Below are positions 63,938-64,000 of a stretch of 64,000 bases of DNA, piece after piece (position 1 is the stretch's first letter; the number at the start of each line of letters is the position of its first letter). Both the position numbers and the translations under genes were made by a program. Source of the DNA: Enterococcaceae bacterium OF42-14pH9A (lineage in GTDB: Bacteria > Bacillota > Bacilli > Lactobacillales > Enterococcaceae); assembly GCA_027692465.1 (NCBI GenBank), contig JAQEYU010000001.1:620001-684000 (forward strand). Reading direction: 5' to 3'. A model generated the notes under the pieces. That model was not told the DNA's origin, made no database searches, and was given only the letters and a program-made list of their open reading frames with translations.

Positions 63938-64000
63938 GCCTTCTCGACAAGTTTGTTCGCTTTTTGTTCCCACAGATAGAGTCTCCGTCTTTATCGCGGT

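Overview
The window reads as ordinary chromosomal DNA from a low-to-mid GC Gram-positive coccus of the Lactobacillales, most likely Enterococcus or a close relative. Grounds: an enterococcal-type MurC, a fused RNase PH/RdgB protein, dnaB-dnaI primosome loaders, a T-box in front of thrS, divergent fabI and fabZ genes with FabT-like operators, and Gram-positive SOS boxes (CGAAC-N4-GTTYG type) at lexA. The species cannot be fixed from the sequence alone. I see no rRNA, tRNA, CRISPR array, prophage or transposase gene.

Layout. 1-8.0 kb: tex (5' end cut by the window edge), a SprT-like protein, murC, a DUF998 membrane protein, glpK and an unknown protein. 8.2-13 kb: helD (minus strand), a chromosomal ANT(6)-like nucleotidyltransferase, a lipoprotein and a small 4-oxalocrotonate tautomerase. 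13-17.9 kb: T-box-controlled thrS, a MaoC-like protein with a BAX inhibitor-1 protein, and an LCP-like protein without an anchor. 18-29.6 kb: a DNA replication and repair block (polA, mutM, coaE, nrdR, dnaB, dnaI), then a small gene that seems to start at AUC, trmK, a Nif3-like gene and pepT. 29.7-34 kb: unknown genes, a DHH phosphoesterase, a GlsB-like membrane protein and trpS. 34-37 kb: a four-gene polar amino-acid (glutamine-type) ABC transporter with a CodY-like box. 37.6-41.1 kb: murI, the rph-rdgB fusion, a YfcE-like phosphodiesterase and a CBS protein. 41-49.8 kb: an exported EEP-family protein, MscS, a Na/Pi cotransporter, fabI/fabZ, a lipoprotein cyclophilin and MupG. 50-54.6 kb: a ParB-fold/Nudix pair, a hydrolase, an acetyltransferase, a membrane-anchored unknown and a hydroxyacid dehydrogenase. 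54.9-63.9 kb: obgE, a DUF1269 protein, rnz, a dehydrogenase, recJ, apt, a small SOS-controlled membrane protein and lexA.

The strongest unexplained structure is a family of about 100-165 bp intergenic repeats: 13 near-complete copies and two remnants. Their ends are inverted (consensus TAGGGCGTGTCTGAAAAC / GTTTTCAGACACGCCCTA), their two arms resemble each other, and they carry no gene. They look like non-autonomous, TA-targeting MITEs. Several lie exactly at gene ends: the TAG at the element edge is the stop codon of apt, of the membrane-anchored unknown and of the short-chain dehydrogenase, and trmK ends inside a copy. One copy lies in the predicted fabI leader.

Other points for follow-up: a 67-residue two-helix membrane protein behind a promoter bracketed by two LexA boxes; a FabZ with Asn where the catalytic His should be; a glycerol kinase with Leu at the His normally phosphorylated by HPr; a MutM with an insert of about 45 residues; and a gene whose only well-placed start is AUC.
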